From Alphaproteobacteria bacterium (GTDB taxonomy: Bacteria; Pseudomonadota; Alphaproteobacteria; Micropepsales; Micropepsaceae), in contig CANIAL010000002.1 of the NCBI GenBank assembly GCA_947465395.1, forward strand, positions 62,001 to 126,000: 64,000 bases of DNA, in the 5' to 3' direction. The position numbers and the translations under genes were made by a program. The first letter of the stretch is position 1; each line of letters starts with the position of its first letter. Positions 40,971 through 48,656 of this stretch are shown here, piece by piece. The notes below the pieces were generated by a model that was not told where the DNA came from, did not search any database, and saw nothing but the letters and a program-made list of their open reading frames with translations.

Positions 40971-42178
40971 GCGAATTGTTCCGCGATCTTCAGCGCCAGG
41001 CGCTGGGCCACATCGGCCTTGGACATTTCCGGCCAGTCTTCCTGGCCCGCATCCGAAATCAGATGGACGCGGTTGCGGGTGCCGCCCATCACCGAATTGC
41101 CGTTGGCATCGGTGCTGACGTCATTCGCCACGATCCAGTCGCATTGTTTGCGCGCTCGCTTGGCCACGGCATGGGCCAGCACGTCATCCGTCTCGGCGGC
41201 AAAACCCACCAACAAGCGCGGGCGATGCTTGTGGTTCGCCAGGGTCGCCAATATGTCGGGATTTTCCACCAGCGATATCGAACGCGCACCATTTTGGTTT
41301 TCTGGCTGGTCGCTTTTCTTGATCTTGGCATTGGCCGCCACATCGGGCCGCCAGTCCGCCACCGCCGCCGTCAAGACGGCGATATCGCGCGGCAGGCCCG
41401 CTTCCGTGGCCGCCAGCATTTCCCGGGCGCTGGTCACCTTCACCAGCTTCACGCCTTGCGGCGGCGCAATCTCCACCGGCCCGCTCACCAGCAACGTCTC
41501 TGCGCCATGGCGGGCCAGCGCCTCAGCCACGGCATAACCCTGGCGCCCGGACGAGCGGTTGGCGATGAAGCGCACCGGGTCCAGCGCCTCCTGCGTGGGG
41601 CCGGCGGTGACCAGCGCGGTCAGGCCATGCAATGCGCCCTTGTTCGCGGCTAGCGCATTCTCGATGGCGGCGATGATCTCCATCGGCTCTGCCATGCGGC
41701 CCGGGCCATATTCGCCGCAGGCCATGTCGCCGCCATTGGGTCCGACAAACTTGACGCCATCGCGCGCCAGGATGTCCGCATTGCGCCGCACGGACGGGCT
41801 TTGCCACATGCGCACATTCATGGCGGGCGCCATCAGGATGGGCTTGTCGGTGGCGAGCAGCGCGGTTGACGCCAGATCATTGGCCAGCCCGCCCGCCAGC
41901 TTGCCCATCAAATCGGCGGTGGCGGGCGCCACCACAACCAGGTCGGCTTCGCGTGACAGGCGGATATGGCCCATCTGCGCTTCATCGGTCAGGTCGAACA
42001 ATTCCTGGAAGGTCTTTTCGCCCGACAGCGCCGACACGGACAGCGGCGTCACGAACTCCGCGCCGGCGCGGGTCAGGATGGCGCGGGTTGTATAACCGCG
42101 CTCGCCCAGGCGGCGGATCAATTCCAGCGTCTTGTAGGCGGCGATGCCGCCGCCGATCACCAGCAGGATGCGTTTCAT
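40967..42178 (-). CDS. coaBC: Bifunctional phosphopantothenoylcysteine decarboxylase/synthetase
   Basis: 403 residues from [20 protein letters not shown] with AAGGTG upstream. CoaC half: flavin-site [18 protein letters not shown], and the Cys flap [14 protein letters not shown]. CoaB half: [20 protein letters not shown] and AAVADWRP with KIKK. It couples cysteine to phosphopantothenate with CTP and decarboxylates the product in coenzyme A synthesis. A longer in-frame start at 42280 adds 34 residues that do not resemble the family. Confidence 0.96.
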   Translation of the reverse strand: MKRILLVIGGGIAAYKTLELIRRLGERGYTTRAILTRAGAEFVTPLSVSALSGEKTFQELFDLTDEAQMGHIRLSREADLVVVAPATADLMGKLAGGLANDLASTALLATDKPILMAPAMNVRMWQSPSVRRNADILARDGVKFVGPNGGDMACGEYGPGRMAEPMEIIAAIENALAANKGALHGLTALVTAGPTQEALDPVRFIANRSSGRQGYAVAEALARHGAETLLVSGPVEIAPPQGVKLVKVTSAREMLAATEAGLPRDIAVLTAAVADWRPDVAANAKIKKSDQPENQNGARSISLVENPDILATLANHKHRPRLLVGFAAETDDVLAHAVAKRARKQCDWIVANDVSTDANGNSVMGGTRNRVHLISDAGQEDWPEMSKADVAQRLALKIAEQFA

Positions 42179-42347
42179 GAATTCACCTTGGGGACCAAGC
42201 CCATCAGGGAACCATAGATATCCCGGCACGGAAAGTGTAGTTCGTGGGTTAACTATCTGGATTCGCTTGGAAAACGCCAAGCGGGGACAGGGTTAAACCC
42301 TTGCTAAGCCTGTTATGGTGCAATGGCGGCCTGAACGGGGGCCTGCC

Positions 42348-42596
42348 ATGCGCCTGGCAAAATCAAAGACGAAATCCACGCCGACCAACCTGTCGGCCGG
42401 CGACATGTACCGCCTGGCCTTTGACTTCGCTCAGGAACATGGCCGCGACGCCTGCGATTACGCCTATCGCGCCGTGGTGTCGTTCGAGGCGGAAGGCGAG
42501 GGCGAGCGCGCCTATTTCTGGTTCCTGCTGCTGGTGATGCTGGGCGATATCGAAAGCCAGCGTGTCACCGAAGAAGGCCCCATCACAATTCACTAA
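42348..42596 (+). CDS. Small protein, unknown function
   Basis: 82 residues from MRLAKSKTKSTPT, with GGGG seven bases upstream; an in-frame ATG at 42315 is an alternative. A helix-rich core (GDMYRLAFDFAQEHGRDACD, YAYRAVVSFEAEGEGERAYF) and hydrophobic WFLLLVMLGDI suggest a compact soluble or peripheral protein. No family recognised. Followed at once by repeat copy B. Confidence 0.55.
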   Translation: MRLAKSKTKSTPTNLSAGDMYRLAFDFAQEHGRDACDYAYRAVVSFEAEGEGERAYFWFLLLVMLGDIESQRVTEEGPITIH

Positions 42597-42624
42597 TACG
42601 AAGCCTAGCCAAAACTCAGGCTTT

Positions 42625-42726
42625 CTTCCCCCGTGCGCGCAGCGCATGACGGGGGAAGATGTCTGCTAGCGGGCCTCTTCTTTTTGGCGCTTCGCGCCAG
42701 GGGCCCGCGTGGCAGACAGATGGGGG
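42625..42726 (+). repeat. Family 1 two-hairpin palindromic repeat, copy B
   Basis: Hairpin 1 arms CTTCCCCCGT and ACGGGGGAAG are perfect. Hairpin 2 keeps GTCTGC/GCAGAC but its inner arm is GCGGGCC/GGCCCGC, where copy A has GCCCGCC/GGCGGGC: both sides changed together. The apical GGCGC-ttc-GCGCC and the closing CAGATGGGGG are the same as in copy A. It fills the gap between the 82-residue protein and the hydrolase. Confidence 0.8.
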
Positions 42727-42801
42727 CAAAAACAGATAGGATGTAAAGTACGGAACCAACGGGTAACATCCCCGCTTCCAGTACAGGACCGTGATACCGC
42801 G

Positions 42802-43734
42802 ATGCCCCTTGATCCGCTGATAAAATCCTTTCTCGACAAGGCGGCGGCTATGCCGCGTGTCGACCTGCACACCATGCCCATCTCGGTCCTGCGCCAGACC
42901 TTCGCGGGCATGATGGGGCTGGTGGGGCCGAAGGACGTTCCCATCGGCAAGGTGGAAGACATCAGCATTGGAAAAATCGGCGCGCGTCTTTACGCGCCCG
43001 TGGCGGGCGGGGGCGAGGCGCTGCCGGTGCTGCTCTATTTCCATGGCGGCGGTTTCGTGGTGGGCGATCTGAAAACCCATGACGGCCTCTGCCGCCTGAT
43101 GGCGCATGAAGGCGGTTTCAAAGTGCTGGCGGTGGATTACCGGCTGGGTCCGGAAAATAAATGGCCCGCGCCGCTGGAAGACGCGCAAGCCGCGCTGGCT
43201 TATCTGTTTGAAAATGCACCCGCCCTGGGCGTGGATGCCGGGCGCATCGCGGTGGGCGGCGACAGCGCGGGCGGTCTTCTGACGGCGGCGTTGACACAGG
43301 TGGTGAAGGAAAAAGGCGGCCCCGCCATCGCCTTCCAGCTTTTGATGTTTCCCGGCACCGATCCGGGCGGGCATTTCCCCTCCATGGAAAAATACGCGGT
43401 GGGCTATTTCCTGGAAAAGCGCGCCATTGAATGGAACATGAAGCAATATCTGCCCGCTGGCGCCGATGTGACATCGCCCTCCATCTCGCCTTTGCGCGGC
43501 AAGGATTTTTCCAGGCTGCCGCCCGCCTATGTGATGCTGGGCGGCTATGATCCGCTGCATGACGAAGGCCTGGCCTATGCGCAGAAACTGCGCGATGCGG
43601 GCGTGAAGGTCACCATCGCCGATTATGACGAGATGGTGCATTGCTTCATCTATCTGCAGACGGTGCTGCCCCAGGCGCATGACGCCGTCGCGGCGGCGGC
43701 AAAGGCCGTGGCCGAGGCGCTGGCAAAGGCATAA
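42802..43734 (+). CDS. Alpha/beta hydrolase, hormone-sensitive lipase type
   Basis: 310 residues from MPLDPLIKSF. Oxyanion-hole YFHGGGFVVGD near residue 75, nucleophile Ser in GGDSAGG near 155, catalytic Asp in GGYDPLHDEG, and His in EMVHCFIY, the full triad of family IV esterases. A longer frame back to 42709 begins inside repeat copy B and is not used. Substrate likely a short-chain ester; no pathway context. The GST gene starts three bases later. Confidence 0.9.
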   Translation: MPLDPLIKSFLDKAAAMPRVDLHTMPISVLRQTFAGMMGLVGPKDVPIGKVEDISIGKIGARLYAPVAGGGEALPVLLYFHGGGFVVGDLKTHDGLCRLMAHEGGFKVLAVDYRLGPENKWPAPLEDAQAALAYLFENAPALGVDAGRIAVGGDSAGGLLTAALTQVVKEKGGPAIAFQLLMFPGTDPGGHFPSMEKYAVGYFLEKRAIEWNMKQYLPAGADVTSPSISPLRGKDFSRLPPAYVMLGGYDPLHDEGLAYAQKLRDAGVKVTIADYDEMVHCFIYLQTVLPQAHDAVAAAAKAVAEALAKA

Positions 43735-43737
43735 GTC

Positions 43738-44376
43738 ATGACCATCACCATCACCGCCTTTGAAAAATCCCCCGATGGCGGCAAAGGGCTGGCACGCGAC
43801 ACGCGCGTGCGCTGGGCGCTGGAAGAAGTGGGCCAGCCCTATGATGTGCGGCTGGTGTCCTTCAAGGCGCTGAAGGAACCGGCGCATCTGGTGCTGCATC
43901 CCTTTGGCCAAATTCCCACCTATGAAGACGGCGGCCTGGCCCTGTTCGAAACGGGCGCCATCGTCTTTCACATCGCCACCCATTATCCGGGCCTGCTGCC
44001 GGTTGACGGCAATGCCCGCGCGCGCGCCATCACCTGGATATTCGCGGCCATCAACACGGTGGAACCGCCCATCCTGGATCTTGGCAACGCCCGGATGCTG
44101 GAAGCCGACAAGCCCTGGTCCGCTGAGCGCTTGCCGATGGTGATGGACCGCGTCCGTGACCGGCTGGGGCAACTGTCCCGGCACATGGGCAGTTCCGAAT
44201 GGCTGGAGAAGGATTTCAGCGCGGGCGATCTGATGATGGCGTCGGTGCTGCTGCGCGCGCGGGGTTCGGGGCTGCTGGACGAATATCCAAACCTGGCCGC
44301 CTATGTCGCGCGAGGCGAAGCGCGTCCCGCCTACCAGCGTGCCTTTGCCGCGCAATGGGCGGTCAACAAGCGCTAA
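43738..44376 (+). CDS. Glutathione S-transferase family protein
   Basis: 212 residues. N-terminal thioredoxin-like half (ARDTRVRWALEEVGQPYDVR, FGQIPTYEDGGLALFETGAI) and C-terminal helical half (NLAAYVARGEARPAYQRA). The G-site residues QIP and E-TGA are present. The N-terminus MTITITAFEKSPDGGKGLAR is unusual and lacks an obvious catalytic Tyr/Ser/Cys, so its activity is uncertain. Follows the hydrolase with a three-base gap and converges on glpD with overlapping stops. Confidence 0.88.
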   Translation: MTITITAFEKSPDGGKGLARDTRVRWALEEVGQPYDVRLVSFKALKEPAHLVLHPFGQIPTYEDGGLALFETGAIVFHIATHYPGLLPVDGNARARAITWIFAAINTVEPPILDLGNARMLEADKPWSAERLPMVMDRVRDRLGQLSRHMGSSEWLEKDFSAGDLMMASVLLRARGSGLLDEYPNLAAYVARGEARPAYQRAFAAQWAVNKR

Positions 44377-45923
44377 TTTGCGGTGTGATAGAGCGGCGCC
44401 AGGCTTTCGATTTCGCTTTGCGTCCTGGCGGCATCCCAGCCCAGCATCTGCGCCATGCGCGCCGCGACCAGGTCCAGGTTCGGCGGCGGGCCGAATTGCC
44501 CCAGTGAAGTGCGCCGCATCACCACATCTTCCAGTGTCAGCGCCATCTCGTGCGCCACGGCAAAGTCCACCTGCGCCATGGTATCGCCGCTGGGCCCCAG
44601 CGCCGCCAGGTCCGCGACCCGCGCGTTTTTCAGCAGCAAAGGCAGCCGCGCCCCGAACATGTGTATCAGGTGGCGCATCCCAATGCCGGGCCAGGTTTTT
44701 TCAATACCCGCCGCCAGCGACGCGAAATCTTCAAAGCGCCCACCGGGCAGGGGTGCCCTGGTGACGCACGGCCCAGCTTTCACGGCCAACTTTTTTACCA
44801 CGGCATCGGTGACGCTTTGTGCCAGCGCACGCGAAGTCGTCCATTTGCCGCCCAGCACCGAGAAGACGCCGTCCAGCCCTTCGCCGGCATGGTCCACCAG
44901 TTCCGATTTGCGGCTGACGCCATAGGTATTGGCGGAGCCGTCTGCCACCAGCGGCCGCAGCCCGGCATAGAAAAACGCGACCGCATCCCGCGCCAGATGC
45001 GCCTGCGGCAGATACTGGTTCACGGTACCGATCAGGCCCGCAATATCCGCCTCGCTGACCGACAGGCTGGCGGGATCGCCGGTGAAAGGCGTGTCGGTGG
45101 TGCCGACCAGGCTGTAGCCGCGCCAGGGCATGACAAAGAAATGTCCCGCCCCCGCCTCGATGGTCAGCGCCTTATCGCTGAAGGACGGCACCAGTATGTG
45201 GATGCCATTGGACCGCACCAATTTGTGCGCGGCGGGCTTGCCGCTGGCCGCGGCCAAAAACAGATCCGCCCAAGGCCCTGCCGCCACCAAACTCACCTTG
45301 GCGCGTATGTCGAAGACATCACCCGTGATGGTATCGCGCGCCGAAACGCCTTCCACCCGCCCATTCCGCTGCAGCAGTTTTTCTGCCCGCACATAATTGG
45401 CGATGGCCGCGCCATTCGTATCCGCATCAACCAGACATTCCAGGGCGATGCGTTCGGGCGCATACATCTGCGCGTCATGATATTCAAAGGCGCCGTTGAA
45501 ATCTTCAAGCACCGCCTCGCCCGGATTTTTCAGCCAGCGATGCCGGGGCATGTCGCCGCCGGCCATCAGGTCATAAAGCGTGAGCCCCGCGCCCAGATAC
45601 ACACGCTCGGTGAAGCCGCCATTGACCGGCAACAAAAACGGCAGCGGCCGCACCAGATGCGGCGCCATGCGAAGGAGATTGCCGCGCTCGACCAGGCTTT
45701 CGCGCACCAGCCGGAAGTCCATGGTGCGGAGGTAGCGCAGTCCGCCATGCGCCAGCTTGGAATTGTGCGCCGATGTCGCGCCCGCGAAATCCTGCCCTTC
45801 CACCAGCGCCACCTTCAGCCCGCGTAGGCTTGCATCGCGCGCGGTAAAGGCGCCGCTGGCGCCGCCGCCAACGATCAGAAGGTCAAATGTTTCACTGGAA
45901 AGTCGGGAAAGGTCGCGGCGCAT
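44373..45923 (-). CDS. glpD: Aerobic glycerol-3-phosphate dehydrogenase
   Basis: 516 residues. FAD-binding N-terminus DLLIVGGGASGAFTARDA, then GATSAHNSKLAHGGLRYL, the substrate and cofactor block typical of GlpD, plus the C-terminal domain (ARVADLAALGPSGDTMAQVD, EMALTLEDVVMRRT). It oxidises glycerol 3-phosphate to dihydroxyacetone phosphate and passes electrons to quinone at the inner membrane. The GDPD enzyme at 39 kb could supply its substrate. No glpR or glpK is in view. Confidence 0.95.
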   Translation of the reverse strand: MRRDLSRLSSETFDLLIVGGGASGAFTARDASLRGLKVALVEGQDFAGATSAHNSKLAHGGLRYLRTMDFRLVRESLVERGNLLRMAPHLVRPLPFLLPVNGGFTERVYLGAGLTLYDLMAGGDMPRHRWLKNPGEAVLEDFNGAFEYHDAQMYAPERIALECLVDADTNGAAIANYVRAEKLLQRNGRVEGVSARDTITGDVFDIRAKVSLVAAGPWADLFLAAASGKPAAHKLVRSNGIHILVPSFSDKALTIEAGAGHFFVMPWRGYSLVGTTDTPFTGDPASLSVSEADIAGLIGTVNQYLPQAHLARDAVAFFYAGLRPLVADGSANTYGVSRKSELVDHAGEGLDGVFSVLGGKWTTSRALAQSVTDAVVKKLAVKAGPCVTRAPLPGGRFEDFASLAAGIEKTWPGIGMRHLIHMFGARLPLLLKNARVADLAALGPSGDTMAQVDFAVAHEMALTLEDVVMRRTSLGQFGPPPNLDLVAARMAQMLGWDAARTQSEIESLAPLYHTAN

Positions 45924-45955
45924 CGCGCCACGCTACAACGCCAGGCAGGACTAGC

Positions 45956-46123
45956 CTACTTGATCTTGCCTTCCTTGAACTCGACATGCTTGCGCAGCAC
46001 CGGGTCGTATTTCTTGATGGAGAATTTCTCCGTCATGGTGCGGGTGTTCTTCTTGGCCACGTAGAAAAAGCCGGTGCCGGCTTCGCTGTTGAGGCGAATC
46101 TTGGCGGTGTTGGGCTTGGCCAT
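45956..46123 (-). CDS. rpmG: Large ribosomal subunit protein bL33
   Basis: 55 residues beginning [20 protein letters not shown], then [20 protein letters not shown] and a C-terminal [10 protein letters not shown]. The Cys zinc ribbon of some L33 forms is absent (C-minus type). GGAG lies seven bases before the ATG. A longer ORF over the same DNA in another frame is a shadow. Confidence 0.96.
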   Translation of the reverse strand: MAKPNTAKIRLNSEAGTGFFYVAKKNTRTMTEKFSIKKYDPVLRKHVEFKEGKIK

Positions 46124-46213
46124 GGCGGAACTCCAAATAAGTCAGGTCGAGAGGGCTGGGTGATGCCTTGGCGCGCCCCGGCCTGTCAAGCAGAAGGCCA
46201 GGAGCAGCGACCA

Positions 46214-46260
46214 CACGACGCCCCGATTTTCCCAAAATTGGGGCGGCGCGTCCGGTCGTG
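46214..46260 (-). terminator. Strong hairpin after rnr
   Basis: CGCCCCGATTTT (46219-46230) pairs with AAAATTGGGGCG (46234-46245), twelve pairs with one G-T, around CCC; an outer CACGAC/GTCGTG arm extends it. It begins about 20 bases past the rnr stop. No T-run follows on the minus strand, so Rho-independent termination is plausible but not certain. Confidence 0.5.
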
Positions 46261-46280
46261 CAACCAAAAAAGGGCAGTTT

Positions 46281-48656
46281 TCAGCGTTTTTTGGCCTTGA
46301 AACGCCCGGATTTGCCCGCCGGGCGGGCGGGTTTGCCCTTGCCTGACCGATGGCCGGGCTTGTGACCGGGGCGATGCGGAGCCTTGGTACCGGGCACGCC
46401 CCCCGGCTCGTCCAGCTCAAATCGAAGACCGCCGGTGACGGGAGCTGCCTCCACCAGCTTCACCGAAATCGTGTCGCCCAGCTTGAAGACGGTGTGGCTG
46501 CGCTCGCCGATCATGGCCATCTGCCGCTCGTCAAAGCGGAAATACTCCGCGCCCAGTGCGCGCGCGGGCAGCAACCCTTCCGCGCCGCTGTCCTTCAGCC
46601 GTACGAACAGCCCGAACTTGATGACGCCGGTGATGCGGGCGGCGAACACCGCGCCCAGATGCGCTTCCATGTACGCCGCCACGTAACGGTCGGTGGAATC
46701 GCGTTCCGCCGCCATGGCGCGGCGCTCGGTCATGGAAATGGCCTCGGCGATGCCGGGCAGGGTCTTGGCCTCGCGATCGGTGAGGCCATCATCGCCCCCC
46801 AGTTTCAACCCGCGTATCAACGCGCGATGCACGATCAGGTCGGCATAGCGCCGGATGGGCGATGTGAAATGTGCATATTTGGCCAGGTTCAATCCGAAAT
46901 GGCCGATATTGGCGGGATCGTAGATGGCCTGGGCCTGGCTGCGCAGCACCACGTCATTCATCACCGCCTCATGGGTCGTGCCCTTGGCGGCACCAAGCAC
47001 GCGGTTGAAGGCGCCGGGCTGGATAACCTGGCCCTTGGCGAAACTGATATTCAGCGTCTTAAGGAAGTCGGAAAAGGCGAACAGCTTTTCCTTCGAGGGC
47101 GTGTCATGGATGCGATAGATCAGCGGCGTGTGCGATGCTTCCAGCGCTTCGGCGGCAGCCACGTTGGCCAGCACCATGCACTCCTCGATCAGCTTCATGG
47201 ATTCCAGCCGCTCGCGATAGGCGATGGAGGCAACCTTGCCGTCCGCGCCCAGCACGATGCGCCGCTCCGGCAGGTCCAGATCCAGGGGGCTGCGCTTTTC
47301 GCGCGCCATGATCAGCGTCTTGTAGGCCGCCCACAGGTCGGCCAGCGTTTTCTTGACGGCGGCGGGCAGGGCGGGATCGGGATTGCCGTCGAACGCGGCC
47401 TGCGCCCGGGCGTAAGTAAGCCGCGCCGCCGACCGCATCATGCCGCGCATGAAAGTGTGGCTGCGCTTGCGGCCATTGGCATCGAACACCATGCGCACCG
47501 CCAGGCAGGCGCGGTCCACGCCTTCCTTCAGCGAACATAAATCCGCCGACAATTCTTCCGGCAGCATGGGCACGACCCGGTCCGGGAAATAACAGCTATT
47601 GCCGCGCTTCAACGCTTCCTTGTCCAGCGCGGACCCCGGCGTGACGTAATGGGCCACGTCCGCAATGGCCACCAGCACGACGTAGCCGCCCGCATTGCCA
47701 GCGTCTTCGTCCGGCCCCGCCCACACCGCATCGTCATGGTCGCGGGCGTCTTCGGGATCGATGGTGACAAGGGGAATGGCGCGCAAGTCCTCGCGCTGAG
47801 GCACAGGCCCGCCTCCCCCGCGATGCGAAGCATCTGGTGGGGGAGGTGGCCGCAGCATCCCGCCGCCCATCTTCTGTTCAAGAGGGGCGGCGGAAAGATG
47901 CGAAGGCCGGAGGGGGCCAGAAATAGGCTTTGCGGCTTTCGCCTGGTCCACCACCGCCTGCGGAAACACCGTGGGAATGCCATGGGCATGAATGGCGATC
48001 AGGCTGATGGTGCGGGGGGAATCCATGCTGCCGATGCGCTCGACAATCTTCACCTGCGGGAAACCCGCCGCCTTGCGGCCCGTCAATTCGCACAGCACCA
48101 GTTCGTTGTGTTTGGCTTCACCCGCCAGCACATATTCGCCGCGCGCTTTCCGCTCCACCGGCATCACGCGAAGCCCGTGCGGTGTCTGGCGCACCACGCC
48201 CAATATGCGTTCGATCCCGGCAACGGCTTCCAGCCGCCGCACCAGCCGCGCTTCATAAGCATTCCCGCGCTTCTCCAGCCTGGCCGGGAAACGCGCGCCT
48301 TCGCCCAGCGCCGCGCCATCCTTCACCGGCATCACATGGATGACCGGGGGGGCTTCGTTGGAATCCCATTCCACGGGCCGGGCCAACAGATCGCCATCGG
48401 AATCGCTGCCGCTGATTTCCAGCATGGCCATTTCGGGAAGCTCGCCGCGTTTGGCAAAACCGCTTTTGGGTTTGCCCGCGACCACGCCTTCCGCCGCCAA
48501 TTCCTTCAGCAGCTTTTTCAGGTGGATGCGGTCAGAGCCTTTCAGGCCGGATAGCCGCGCCAGGTCGCGCTTGGTCGCGCCGGGATTTTCAGCAAGCAGG
48601 ACGAGCAGGCGGTCTTTGTCGAGCTTCGGATTCGGCGCGGAAGATTTGCGCGTCAA
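46281..48656 (-). CDS. rnr: Ribonuclease R with an in-frame palindromic insert
   Basis: 791 residues from a TTG start placed directly after the topA TAA. N-terminal winged helix (LLVLLAENPGATKRDLARLS), OB/cold-shock domains, RNB catalytic domain with IDPEDARDHDDAVWA (catalytic Asps), S1 domain, and a basic tail ending GRFKAKKR. It degrades structured RNA 3' to 5'. Residues about 247-282 (Pro/Gly-rich, with MGGGMLRPPPPP) come from a family 2 palindromic repeat and have no counterpart in the linker of known RNase R proteins, which normally runs straight into REDLR-PLVTID. Confidence 0.93.
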   Translation of the reverse strand: MTRKSSAPNPKLDKDRLLVLLAENPGATKRDLARLSGLKGSDRIHLKKLLKELAAEGVVAGKPKSGFAKRGELPEMAMLEISGSDSDGDLLARPVEWDSNEAPPVIHVMPVKDGAALGEGARFPARLEKRGNAYEARLVRRLEAVAGIERILGVVRQTPHGLRVMPVERKARGEYVLAGEAKHNELVLCELTGRKAAGFPQVKIVERIGSMDSPRTISLIAIHAHGIPTVFPQAVVDQAKAAKPISGPLRPSHLSAAPLEQKMGGGMLRPPPPPDASHRGGGGPVPQREDLRAIPLVTIDPEDARDHDDAVWAGPDEDAGNAGGYVVLVAIADVAHYVTPGSALDKEALKRGNSCYFPDRVVPMLPEELSADLCSLKEGVDRACLAVRMVFDANGRKRSHTFMRGMMRSAARLTYARAQAAFDGNPDPALPAAVKKTLADLWAAYKTLIMAREKRSPLDLDLPERRIVLGADGKVASIAYRERLESMKLIEECMVLANVAAAEALEASHTPLIYRIHDTPSKEKLFAFSDFLKTLNISFAKGQVIQPGAFNRVLGAAKGTTHEAVMNDVVLRSQAQAIYDPANIGHFGLNLAKYAHFTSPIRRYADLIVHRALIRGLKLGGDDGLTDREAKTLPGIAEAISMTERRAMAAERDSTDRYVAAYMEAHLGAVFAARITGVIKFGLFVRLKDSGAEGLLPARALGAEYFRFDERQMAMIGERSHTVFKLGDTISVKLVEAAPVTGGLRFELDEPGGVPGTKAPHRPGHKPGHRSGKGKPARPAGKSGRFKAKKR
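47812..47918 (+). repeat. Family 2 palindromic repeat, copy E, inside rnr
   Basis: CCTCCCCC, inner ATGC-gaa-GCAT, GGGGGAGGTGG, nested arms GGCC/GGCC, GCATC/GATGC and CCGCCGCCC/GGGCGGCGG, then CCGGAGGGGG. The outer frame equals copy D at 20.0 kb, but the arm sequences differ. It adds no stop codon and keeps the rnr frame, contributing about 36 residues between the OB region and the RNB domain. Confidence 0.75.
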
